Below are positions 42,682 through 50,492 of a stretch of DNA of 64,000 nucleotides, piece by piece. Position 1 is the first letter of the stretch. Every line of letters begins with the position of its first letter. Position numbers and translations under genes: made by a program. Origin of the DNA: Candidatus Woesearchaeota archaeon (GTDB lineage Archaea > Nanobdellota > Nanobdellia > Woesearchaeales > GW2011-AR4); contig JACOZN010000013.1 of assembly GCA_016181305.1 (NCBI GenBank), positions 1 through 64,000 on the forward strand. The letters are read 5' to 3'. A model generated the notes under the pieces. That model did no database searches and was not told where the DNA came from. It worked only from the letters and a program-made list of their open reading frames with translations.

Positions 42682-43140
42682 TCACTCAGTAGCAAAAAAC
42701 CCAGTCCTTTCAGGGTCAAACTTCCATGCTTCGGAAACTCTCCCTGTCCTTTTGTAGTATTTTACAATCCTTCCTATTTTTGACTCTGTCAGGAGCAGGC
42801 CCCGCTTTGCTGTTTCGTCGTTCTTGTTTGAGTCAAGGTGCTTTTTTATCGCAGCGTACCTCTTGAACAATGAAGTCAGGTCTTCGGGCACTTCTGGAAG
42901 GGCTTTTTTTTCGCCAAGAATTTCGCCTACTGACTTGCCGCATAATGCCGATATGCTCGGGATTCCATAGACATCCCTGAACAGAATCCCAATCTGGGAT
43001 GCAGTCTTGCCTTCCTTGGCAAGCTTTGCTATCAAAAGCTCAACTTCCTTTGCCTTGTACCTTATCCATGAAGGAGCTGTCTTCTTTGCAGGCTTTTTCG
43101 AGCCGTGCTTTCCCCTCTTCCTTGAGTGCATTCTTGCCAT
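42682..43140 (-). CDS. rps15: Ribosomal protein uS15
   Basis: Archaeal uS15 of 152 residues with the extended N-terminus: MARMHSRKRGKHGSKKPAKK and PSWIRYKAKEVELLIAKLAK, then IGILFRDVYGIPSI and the C-terminal IGRIVKYYKRTGRVSEAWKF. Binds 16S rRNA early in assembly. It is convergent with ispH, 1 nt apart. Confidence 0.96.
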   Translation of the reverse strand: MARMHSRKRGKHGSKKPAKKTAPSWIRYKAKEVELLIAKLAKEGKTASQIGILFRDVYGIPSISALCGKSVGEILGEKKALPEVPEDLTSLFKRYAAIKKHLDSNKNDETAKRGLLLTESKIGRIVKYYKRTGRVSEAWKFDPERTGFFATE

Positions 43141-43264
43141 TTTAAGCCAATTTAATTATTTTAAAATCTGGAGAAAACATATTTTCATCCAGTATAGCTG
43201 AGCTTTCACCAAGCTATCTTTATGAATTGGGATAGTTAAATGCTTTATAAATTTATTGTAAAAA

Positions 43265-43409
43265 TAGCCCCGGGCAGATTCGAACTGCCGTCCATGCCTT
43301 TCGTTAGCAACGAAAGACCAGAAAATCTCTGATTTTCGCTGCCTCCAAAGGGCACGATGCTTGACCGCTACATTCCGCAGAATAAATTGCTTTATTCTTC
43401 CACGGGGCT
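43265..43409 (-). tRNA. tRNA-Gln(TTG) with two introns
   Basis: Acceptor AGCCCCG/CGGGGCT, T arm GGCAG-TTCGAAT-CTGCC. Intron A (43373-43399, 27 nt) interrupts the sequence after AGCCCCGTGG; intron B (43300-43344, 45 nt) is at the canonical 37/38 position. The junctions form bulge-helix-bulge motifs: A has bulges GGA and AAT, central helix CCGT/GCGG and an 8-bp hairpin; B has bulges GGA and AAA, a central helix with one mismatch and a 10-bp inner helix. Removing both gives a 73-nt tRNA with anticodon loop CTTTGGA. GatD and GatE in this window supply the transamidase. Confidence 0.93.
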
Positions 43410-43473
43410 ATAAAAACGAATCTGCCGAGACTAGGCAAGAGAATTTCCTACTTTGTTTATAAAATTATCCACA

Positions 43474-44091
43474 TCAAGAATACAATTTCAACGCTTCCTC
43501 TTCCATGAAATGCAGCTTGCCGGGCACTATGAGGCAATGGACTGGCTTGCCGAAATTTTGTTTTAACAAATCCTTTGCCATACTGGCTTTTATAATCTGG
43601 CTTTCGCTTCCGAGCCTTGCACAGCCAACGCAAAGAGTTTTTTCCGAGAATATTCTTTCATTTCTCTTTAATTCCACTTTCAGCAAATACCTTATTGCAT
43701 CATTAACGGACATGAATTTTTCTTCATCCGGGTTTAAATCCAGCAAAAACAAAGTATGCAGTCCAAGGCTTGAATTGCCTTTCAGCACATCATACGGAGA
43801 TTCAATGTCCTCATTCTCCAAAGGAATTGAGGTAATTTTGCCGAATTTATACACTTGAAGCCCTGTTATTCCAACAGCGCTTGCAATAGAAGCATTATGC
43901 AAAATATGGCATTTTATGCCCTCTTTTTTCGCCCTTAAGAACAAGTCGATGTGGGTTGTTGCTGCAAACGGGTCTCCAATCACAAGAAAAGCGACATTTT
44001 TTGATTTTGCATTTTCAATGATTTCATTGTTGTCAGCTTCCACTAAGCTTCTTCTTGCAAGAATTATTTTTTTGCTGTAAAGCTTTTCCAA
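43474..44091 (-). CDS. dphB: Diphthine synthase (DphB), N-terminally truncated
   Basis: DphB/Dph5 methylates the EF2 diphthamide precursor. The 205-residue protein begins at LEKLYSKKIILARRSLVEA and retains VAFLVIGDPFAATTH, the SAVGITGLQVYKFGK motif and the C-terminal VPGKLHFMEEEAL. The normal first 45 or so residues, which hold the GLGLxDExDIS motif contributing to the SAM pocket, are absent, and the upstream frame does not restore them. The only start is a TTG. It is probably a non-functional remnant, or uses a different N-terminus. Confidence 0.8.
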   Translation of the reverse strand: MEKLYSKKIILARRSLVEADNNEIIENAKSKNVAFLVIGDPFAATTHIDLFLRAKKEGIKCHILHNASIASAVGITGLQVYKFGKITSIPLENEDIESPYDVLKGNSSLGLHTLFLLDLNPDEEKFMSVNDAIRYLLKVELKRNERIFSEKTLCVGCARLGSESQIIKASMAKDLLKQNFGKPVHCLIVPGKLHFMEEEALKLYS

Positions 44092-44129
44092 ACATAAGAA
44101 TAAAGGAGTTAAGTAGTGTTTATAAATTA

Positions 44130-45281
44130 TTAAGCTTCTGTCTGTTGTTTTTGAAGAGCATTTTGTCTGTAAAATTCCCTAATTCTGCCAAAAGCATCGT
44201 TAAATTTTTGAACTTCTCCGGTATTTTGATGCAGTGATGGACTGTTGAACACAGCACTATATACTCCCATCATTAGCGACCTGTATTCCTTGTGAGCTTT
44301 TTCCCAAGGAGTTTTCCTGTTAATTCCAAAAAGAGCAAAATCCTCTTCAGTAGCTGGCTGCACTTTAGCTGAAGTCCCTTCTTTAGGCTCTTTGCTTAAA
44401 TCCGGCACTTCTGTGAAATGTTCCAATCTAAAAATGTCGTAATGACCCAAGCCAAAAATAATTTTATTAAGTGGTGATGATAGGCTATCATACTTCATAC
44501 TTCTTGGAACTTCTCCTGTTGAGGCTGTGTCCATGCCACATTTATGTGATGCATACTCATCCAAAATTTCATGGGGTATTCCTTTTATTTCATAACCTCC
44601 ACCTGTTTCATCATGAAGTCCCATATAATCTAAAACCATCTGTTTAGAACCTAAAATTTGTGCAGCTAGAGCCATATCAACGTAAACATCTCTTAGTAGA
44701 AGTAGCTTATTAAACGCTTCATCTTTTGCTTTTTCTCCTTCTTCAAGAGAATTAATATAGTTTTTGAAAGTCATATGGCCAATATGATTAGCCACACCCG
44801 TTCCTATAACAATAACCTGCTTGGCAAGTTCTTCAAGAGATAACTGCAATTTAGAATATTTTTTATCGTAGTAAGAAAAATTATGCGACTTATATCCTAA
44901 ATAATTCATTGCACCTCTAAATTCGCCAAGCAATTTTGATAATTCAGGAACGTCATTAGAAATAATCATTACATAATCAATTAATCTATCAGGATGCTTA
45001 AGTTCAAGCAAAGCTTTTGGGTCTCTGCTCAGTTTCTCAAATCCTTTCAATCCATATATCAGCCCTTCCTCTTTTTCATGCAGAGCATCAAAAATAGCCA
45101 GCATAATTTTGGGATTGTCTCCATCATAAGGTCCTTCCTGCTTCATATAAGCAATAAGTTGATCTTTTAGCGCGTGAGTGCTTGCCAAGATTTCGAAAAG
45201 TGCTTCGCGACCTTGAAACCTTTTGATTTCTCCCCACGTTGTTTCAGGTCCGAACAAATCATCAATTGAATCAGTTTTCAT
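44130..45281 (-). CDS. Helical hypothetical protein
   Basis: A 383-residue soluble protein, mostly alpha-helical (MKTDSIDDLFGPETTWGEIK, LSLEELAKQVIVIGTGVANH, LDEYASHKCGMDTASTGEV). I recognise no domain. It runs just upstream of dphB in the same direction. AT-rich codons compared with ribosomal genes. Confidence 0.65.
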   Translation of the reverse strand: MKTDSIDDLFGPETTWGEIKRFQGREALFEILASTHALKDQLIAYMKQEGPYDGDNPKIMLAIFDALHEKEEGLIYGLKGFEKLSRDPKALLELKHPDRLIDYVMIISNDVPELSKLLGEFRGAMNYLGYKSHNFSYYDKKYSKLQLSLEELAKQVIVIGTGVANHIGHMTFKNYINSLEEGEKAKDEAFNKLLLLRDVYVDMALAAQILGSKQMVLDYMGLHDETGGGYEIKGIPHEILDEYASHKCGMDTASTGEVPRSMKYDSLSSPLNKIIFGLGHYDIFRLEHFTEVPDLSKEPKEGTSAKVQPATEEDFALFGINRKTPWEKAHKEYRSLMMGVYSAVFNSPSLHQNTGEVQKFNDAFGRIREFYRQNALQKQQTEA

Positions 45282-45420
45282 ATTGATTAGGAATGTAAAT
45301 CATTTTATAAATTTATACGAACAAATACCTTTGATTTATATAAACCAACCTATATTTTTAAACCCAGAAATCTTTATAAATCACTTTATATATAAATATA
45401 AAATTAAGAAAAGATTAATT

Positions 45421-45475
45421 ATGAGTTTTTTTGGCGAAAAACTCATCTAAAGCAGCTTTTTTGGCGAAAAGCGGC
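45421..45475. repeat. Two hairpins with identical TTGGCG loops
   Basis: The first is a perfect 10-bp inverted repeat, ATGAGTTTTT-TTGGCG-AAAAACTCAT (45421-45446). The second has GCTTTT-TTGGCG-AAAAGC plus two more pairs (45452-45475). Both contain the 14-mer TTTTTTGGCGAAAA. They lie about 250 nt upstream of ftsZ in a stretch without a convincing gene and could be protein-binding sites or a leader structure. Confidence 0.6.
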
Positions 45476-45544
45476 TTGAAATAGTCTTGTTTTGGAAATT
45501 CTAGTTTTGGCTTGAAATAGTCTTGTTTTGGAAATTCTAGTTTT
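45473..45544. repeat. Tandem duplication of a 36-bp unit
   Basis: The unit GGCTTGAAATAGTCTTGT (first half shown) occurs twice head to tail, 45473-45508 and 45509-45544, without mismatch. A recent duplication beside the TTGGCG hairpins and upstream of ftsZ. Two copies only, so it is not a CRISPR array. Confidence 0.9.
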
Positions 45545-45645
45545 TTAGTACGATAAAAACTATAAAACGATATCAAATCAACCTGTTGGCACAGGCTAAT
45601 TCTAAAAGGATAACTACAGAAGAGCAATATAAACATTTCGGTAAT

Positions 45646-45657
45646 CGAAAATTTATA
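45646..45657 (+). promoter_or_regulatory. TATA box of ftsZ
   Basis: AAAATTTATATTG is followed about 30 nt later by GGGGAAAGGGGGTAG, a strong ribosome-binding region (about 45688-45702), 8 nt before the ftsZ ATG. Confidence 0.6.
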
Positions 45658-45709
45658 TTGTAAACTATAGATGAAAACCACTGGGCTAGGGGAAAGGGGG
45701 TAGATAAAA

Positions 45710-46762
45710 ATGGAATTTTCGTTAGATGGGGCTCAAGACATGAGCGGTTTGGTAGGACAGGCGAACATAAAGGTTATAGGCGTTGGAGGAGCCGGCAATA
45801 ACATGGTTGGCTGGCTCTACAAAAAGGGCATCAAAGGCGCTGAGATAATAGCATGCAACACAGACAAGCAGCATCTTGGCATCATCGATGCTGACCGTAA
45901 GTTCCTGATTGGAAAAGGCGTTACAAGAGGGCTTGGATGCGGAGGCTTTCCCGAGAAAGGGGCTGAGGCTGCAAAAGAATCTATGAATGAGCTGAAAGAA
46001 AGCCTGAAAGGGGCTGACATGGTTTTTGTATGTGCCGGCATGGGCGGCGGCACGGGAACAGGAGCTGCCCCTGTTGTAGGGCACCTTGCAAAAGACACAG
46101 GCTCTATTGTAATCGGCACTGTCACAATGCCTTTCAAGATTGAAAGGGCAAGGGTTGACAAGGCTGAGTTTGGATTGCAGCAGCTTAGGCAAATTTCTGA
46201 TACAGTAATCGTGATTGACAACAATAGGCTGGTGCAGATTGCAGGCAATTTGCCTATACAGCAGGCATTTGCAGTTGCAAACGAGCTTGTTGCAACTATG
46301 ATAAAAGGCATTGTAGAGACGATTGCAGTTCCTTCCCTTGTCAATCTGGACTATGCTGATGTAAAAGCCATAATGCAGAACGGCGGAGTTGCTGTAATCG
46401 GAGTCGGCTCTTCTGACACTAACAGCAGGGTTGATGAAGCTGTCAAAGGAGCTTTGGCAAACCCATTATTAGAAGTTGATTACAGGGGCGCAACAGGCGC
46501 TTTAATCCATGTAGTGGGCGGGCCTGACATGACATTGGATGACATCAACAGGATAGGTGAGCTTGTGACAGAAAGCCTTGACCAGGATGCAAATGTCATC
46601 TGGGGCGCCCGAGTTGTCGAGGACATGAAAGGCAGGATAACTGTCATGACTATCATCACAGGGGTTAAAAGCCCCTGGGTGCTTGGCAAGGTTGACCACT
46701 CAATACCATCCGCAGAAGCAGTTGCGGTTTCGCAGGAGCTAGGGATAGAACTGGTTCATTAG
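45710..46762 (+). CDS. ftsZ: Cell division GTPase FtsZ
   Basis: Tubulin-like GTPase forming the division ring. The 350-residue protein shows VIGVGGAGNNMV, the tubulin signature CAGMGGGTGTGAAP, TVTMPFKIERARVDKA and the T7 loop LVNLDYADVKAIM. It has a short N-terminal extension (MEFSLDGAQDM) and a C-terminal end without a long linker. The strong ribosome-binding site and TATA box support the start. Its partners SepF or FtsA are not in the window. Confidence 0.96.
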   Translation: MEFSLDGAQDMSGLVGQANIKVIGVGGAGNNMVGWLYKKGIKGAEIIACNTDKQHLGIIDADRKFLIGKGVTRGLGCGGFPEKGAEAAKESMNELKESLKGADMVFVCAGMGGGTGTGAAPVVGHLAKDTGSIVIGTVTMPFKIERARVDKAEFGLQQLRQISDTVIVIDNNRLVQIAGNLPIQQAFAVANELVATMIKGIVETIAVPSLVNLDYADVKAIMQNGGVAVIGVGSSDTNSRVDEAVKGALANPLLEVDYRGATGALIHVVGGPDMTLDDINRIGELVTESLDQDANVIWGARVVEDMKGRITVMTIITGVKSPWVLGKVDHSIPSAEAVAVSQELGIELVH

Positions 46763-46771
46763 CAGGGATTC

Positions 46772-46864
46772 ACAATCACCCCTTTAGTCTTTGTGGTGAG
46801 ATTGTTTCTTTGCCTTCATTAGAAAACCACCCCCAACGTTTTTCATTATGAAGGCAAGCGGTGG
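46772..46864 (+). other. Structured ftsZ 3' region with possible pseudoknot
   Basis: Starting 10 nt after the ftsZ stop, ACAATC-ACC (46772-46780) pairs with GGT-GA-GATTGT (46795-46805, GA bulged). Then a perfect 10-bp stem TTGCCTTCAT (46810-46819) / ATGAAGGCAA (46848-46857) encloses CCACC (46827-46831), which is complementary to GGTGG (46860-46864) just outside the stem, an H-type pseudoknot arrangement. Structured repeat copy 3 follows. It may be a 3' UTR element or small RNA. Confidence 0.5.
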
Positions 46865-46878
46865 CTCATTCAATAAAA

Positions 46879-46931
46879 CATTAAAAGCGGTTCACTTTCA
46901 TCACGCTGTTAAATCCAAAAGTCGCTCTCGT
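46879..46931 (+). repeat. Dispersed structured repeat, copy 3
   Basis: A 53-nt copy between ftsZ and the convergent nitroreductase: CATTAAAAGCGG, arms ACTTT and AAAGT around a 19-nt loop, CGCTCTCGTTTTTT. Same helices and 4-nt bulge as the other three copies, followed by a long T tract on the plus strand, so it may terminate ftsZ transcripts. Confidence 0.7.
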
Positions 46932-46991
46932 TTTTTAATTTTATTTATTATTGTATTGTTTTATTGAATTAAAAAATCAAAGAATTAAAAT

Positions 46992-47642
46992 TCACTTTTT
47001 CCTAATCTTTTCCTTTAATTTATTAACATGCTTCTTAATGTGCTTATGTGTCCTTTGCACAGCGCTTTTTATCACAGGGCTCCACATTCCAAGGGCTGTC
47101 TTTGGCCCTTCAATCCTGCCCCACCATTTCTCGAAGTACATGGTATGCTCTATTCTGTATTTTGGAGGCGCTGTCGGAGTTTCATCGGCATAGCCTATTG
47201 TTATGATTCCCTGCACATTGACATGCTCAGGCAGATTGCAAAGCCTTCTTATTTCCTCTTCATCAAAAGCCCCAACCCAGCAGCTTCCCAGTCCAAGCGA
47301 GTGTGCTGTAAGCAGCATGTTTTCAATCGCAGCAGCAGCGCCCTGTATCGTGTAAAGCCTTACACCCCTTGTGCCGTAATACCTTTCAGCCTTTTCCGGC
47401 TCGCCCACAACAACAATATGTATCGGAGCGTCTGCCATCCAATGCTGCTGCACGCTAGCCTCTGCGATATCCCTTCTTTTATCCTCGTTCTTGACAACAA
47501 TAAACTTAAGATTGAAAATGTTGCCTGCGCAAGGGGCATATTTGCCTGCCTGAAGAATCTCGACAATATCGTCCCATGGAACATCCTTTTCCTTGTACTT
47601 TCTTATCGAGCGCCTGGTCCTGATGCAGTCAAAAACATCCAT
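46992..47642 (-). CDS. Nitroreductase family flavoprotein
   Basis: The 216-residue FMN protein shows IRTRRSIRKYKEKDVPWDDI and ILQAGKYAPCAGNIFNLKFI near the start, LGLGSCWVGAFDE and GIITIGYADETPT near the end, typical of NAD(P)H-FMN nitroreductases. The C-terminus is a longer basic tail (HKHIKKHVNKLKEKIRKK). Substrate unknown. Convergent with ftsZ. Confidence 0.85.
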   Translation of the reverse strand: MDVFDCIRTRRSIRKYKEKDVPWDDIVEILQAGKYAPCAGNIFNLKFIVVKNEDKRRDIAEASVQQHWMADAPIHIVVVGEPEKAERYYGTRGVRLYTIQGAAAAIENMLLTAHSLGLGSCWVGAFDEEEIRRLCNLPEHVNVQGIITIGYADETPTAPPKYRIEHTMYFEKWWGRIEGPKTALGMWSPVIKSAVQRTHKHIKKHVNKLKEKIRKK

Positions 47643-47726
47643 AATTGAATTTTTGGATAAGGGTATTTAAATAGTTAACTGAAACATGAGCTGTAAAATG
47701 AGTGGAAGTTATTTTGATATACTACA

Positions 47727-50384
47727 TCAAGTATTTACAATATCTAGAACCTTTTGAGATACATTCTGTTGCAACACAATCATTGAATGTTCATATTGAG
47801 GGCCCTTAAATACTATAAAATCTTTAGCATTCTTTAGTTTTGCATCTTCAACATAAATAACCCCATCACATCTTTGTCCAAGTCCTAAATCACAAGCCTT
47901 ACTATCCCCCATAATAGAATATGTATTGACAAGTGAATCTTCAGGATAATTTAGTAGATTCAGAAAAGGGGAACCAGGTTTCATTTCTTTTGATTCAGAT
48001 TCACCTGCATTACTTAAAAAGTTAATCCAATTGTTTGTTCCATAATGCGGACTACTTATAGTAATCAATCTGTAAATTTTAGACTGACCATCCTTCTTCA
48101 ATATGTAATATCGACTAATTATTCCCCCCATTGAATGAGAAACAATTATCGCTTTATCTTTATTAGTTGCTGTTAAAACCGCATCAATTTCTTTACTTAG
48201 AGTTGGTGCATAATCCCCTATACTATTCTTATACTGAACTGCTCCTCCATTCATTATACCTTCATAATATGTAACCATCACTGCAATAGGCTTACAGTAA
48301 GGCCAACTACCTTTAGTCAATTCTGTTGCCTTTTCTGGATATAAAATATCTTTAAGAACATAACCTCTCTGAGCAAAATACGAAGACATACTGGCGAAAG
48401 TGTCAAGAGAGCTTTTGACTGTTTTTTGCCCAGTTTCTGCAGCGTGCCCATGAACAAAAATAACTGGATAAAGGTCTTTTCTTGATTTATACTCATCACT
48501 ATCACAGCATTTATTTGTTCGTTGGCCGTTTTCATCAATACAATTTTTTTCTACATTCTTTAAATCAGTTTTTATATCAGATTGCTTTTCAGAAGTTTGA
48601 ATATTCAAAGTATTCGCTTGTAATTGAGTAAGTTGATTCTGAGAAATTTTACATGAATCCGTAAAAAATTTAACAGTTTCATCTTCTATATTAACATTTT
48701 TAGCTGGTGTTATATTATTTTGTAATTCTGATATGAGTTTTGGTATTGTTTCATTTATTTCCAAATTCAATTTGTAATCTAATTCTTGCTTGCTTCCTAA
48801 AATTCTATAATATAATTTTTTAAAAAAAGCAAAAAAATTATTTTCTTGAGATTTTATTTTATCGGCTTCAGTTCTGACCTTTTTGGATTCCTCTTCTAAA
48901 TTTTTCAATTTAGCTTCCTTCTTTTGAAAATCTAAAGCATTATATTCCTTTACCAATTCTATGTATTTAGAAATATCGATTGTTTTTCCTAATAAGTTTA
49001 TATCATTAAGTGAATCTTGTATATCTTTTTCTACTTTTATTGCTTCAGAATTTGTATTTTGTTTTAAGTCATTGATTTTTTTAGTTTTATCAATTTCTTT
49101 TTGTATGGGAATGTTTTTATCATTAATTTCTTGATTTTTCTTATTCAGTTCGTCTAATTCAATTTTTTGTCTATTAATCTCTTTATCATTGAAGATTTTT
49201 ACTTCTTTCGATAAGGAATCATATGAAAAACAGAAACCGGTAAAATCTTTGGCAGTTGCTAAATTTATCTCGTCAATTTTCCCCTTAGTGTCACACAGCT
49301 TAAAATCACTGCAAATTTTATTAACCTGTTTTGATATTAGGTTTACTGCTTTATTGGCATAGTCATTCAGGTTACTTTGCATTTGATTTATTATCTTATC
49401 TTTAGAATCCGAATACGTTTTAACTAAATTATCGGCGTCATCCAAATCTGTGAACTTATAGCTATTAATTTTTAAGCTAACTTCTTTTCCAACTTCGTCG
49501 AGTTTACTTATTAATTCATTGTTAAACATATATCTTAATTTTGCTGACTTATCTTTAGCATCTGAAACTAAATTTTGTAGATTTAAACCAATCTGTTTGT
49601 ATCTTTGAATATTATTATTTGTCATAGTATTCATATCGGTAATCTTCATATCTGAGTTTGATAATGAAATCAAATCGGAATTTTTATCAACTTGAGAACC
49701 AAGATTGTATTGTTCTTGCTCAAGCGAGTCATGTACATTTTGAAATTTACTCTTTAATGCGTTGACATTCTGTTGGATATTTGAATTATCCTGATTGATA
49801 CCTTTTGGTAGAATAGGAGTAGGAGTTTTTGATATCAAATCATTGATTTGTTGAGCTTTTTTATCTATATCAGTTATTTTATTTGCTAAACTATTCCTAT
49901 AATCCTCTAAAATATCAAAATTTTTTTGGTCTTGGTCACTTAAAACATAATTAATATTAACGGAGTGGGGGAAGGGCTTTGAATCATAATAGCATGTCGT
50001 AAGGAATGGAAATTCAGTTGTTGGACAAGTGTAAGGTGCTGCGGTTGTTTTACAATCTGTAGTAAAAGTTATGCTAGCTGGTTTTCCAAAAAAACTTTTT
50101 ATCGTGTTAGGTACGTTATGTCTAAAGTAGAGAGTTTGCTGGCTTCCCGCTGGTAATAAGTTTGTTGATGAGGAACCTAAAGAAGAGCTGATTGTACAAG
50201 TTATACTTATAGAATCTGGATTAACTACAGTAACTGGAATGTCAATATAACTACCCTTATATGCTGTAAAGCTTTGCTGTGGAGAAGAAGGTAAAAAATT
50301 TAGAGTGATATACTTAATTGAATAAGCAAAAGGAGTAATTAACAATGCAACTAATATGATAACGAACATATTTTTTACTGGCAT
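47727..50384 (-). CDS. Giant secreted coiled-coil protein with alpha/beta-hydrolase (lipase-like) domain
   Basis: The 885-residue protein has a signal peptide (about 5-22), an Ig-like N-domain with Cys residues (to about 150), about 450 residues of coiled coil (150-600) and a C-terminal alpha/beta hydrolase. In the last, VIFVHGHAAETGQ forms the oxyanion region, the nucleophile is S751 in VSHSMGGIIS, and a late His (H866 in YEHSM) could complete the triad. It resembles lipases/PGAP1-like esterases. The gene is AT-rich unlike its neighbours. A stalked, secreted esterase acting on host or partner lipids is a plausible guess. Confidence 0.78.
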   Translation of the reverse strand: MPVKNMFVIILVALLITPFAYSIKYITLNFLPSSPQQSFTAYKGSYIDIPVTVVNPDSISITCTISSSLGSSSTNLLPAGSQQTLYFRHNVPNTIKSFFGKPASITFTTDCKTTAAPYTCPTTEFPFLTTCYYDSKPFPHSVNINYVLSDQDQKNFDILEDYRNSLANKITDIDKKAQQINDLISKTPTPILPKGINQDNSNIQQNVNALKSKFQNVHDSLEQEQYNLGSQVDKNSDLISLSNSDMKITDMNTMTNNNIQRYKQIGLNLQNLVSDAKDKSAKLRYMFNNELISKLDEVGKEVSLKINSYKFTDLDDADNLVKTYSDSKDKIINQMQSNLNDYANKAVNLISKQVNKICSDFKLCDTKGKIDEINLATAKDFTGFCFSYDSLSKEVKIFNDKEINRQKIELDELNKKNQEINDKNIPIQKEIDKTKKINDLKQNTNSEAIKVEKDIQDSLNDINLLGKTIDISKYIELVKEYNALDFQKKEAKLKNLEEESKKVRTEADKIKSQENNFFAFFKKLYYRILGSKQELDYKLNLEINETIPKLISELQNNITPAKNVNIEDETVKFFTDSCKISQNQLTQLQANTLNIQTSEKQSDIKTDLKNVEKNCIDENGQRTNKCCDSDEYKSRKDLYPVIFVHGHAAETGQKTVKSSLDTFASMSSYFAQRGYVLKDILYPEKATELTKGSWPYCKPIAVMVTYYEGIMNGGAVQYKNSIGDYAPTLSKEIDAVLTATNKDKAIIVSHSMGGIISRYYILKKDGQSKIYRLITISSPHYGTNNWINFLSNAGESESKEMKPGSPFLNLLNYPEDSLVNTYSIMGDSKACDLGLGQRCDGVIYVEDAKLKNAKDFIVFKGPQYEHSMIVLQQNVSQKVLDIVNT

Positions 50385-50492
50385 ATCCTAAAGAAAACCA
50401 TAACCATTTAAATATTTTTATAATATCCATCTTAATTAATTAGTCAAATATTTCAAAAAACTTAATAAACAATAAGGAATATCAAATACCCT

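Noticed and set aside
45473-45544. Possible CRISPR-like repeat.
   Set aside because: Only two copies directly head to tail with no spacers, so it is a tandem duplication.
45415-45681. A minus-strand 88-codon frame whose tail repeats a 12-residue unit (KLEFPKQDYFKP).
   Set aside because: The repetition comes from the 36-bp DNA duplication and the TTGGCG hairpins, and it overlaps the ftsZ promoter. No independent start signal or domain was seen, though a small peptide cannot be excluded.
47028-47648. A 206-codon plus-strand frame opposite the nitroreductase gene.
   Set aside because: No recognisable domain; the minus-strand nitroreductase has clear motifs and covers the same region.
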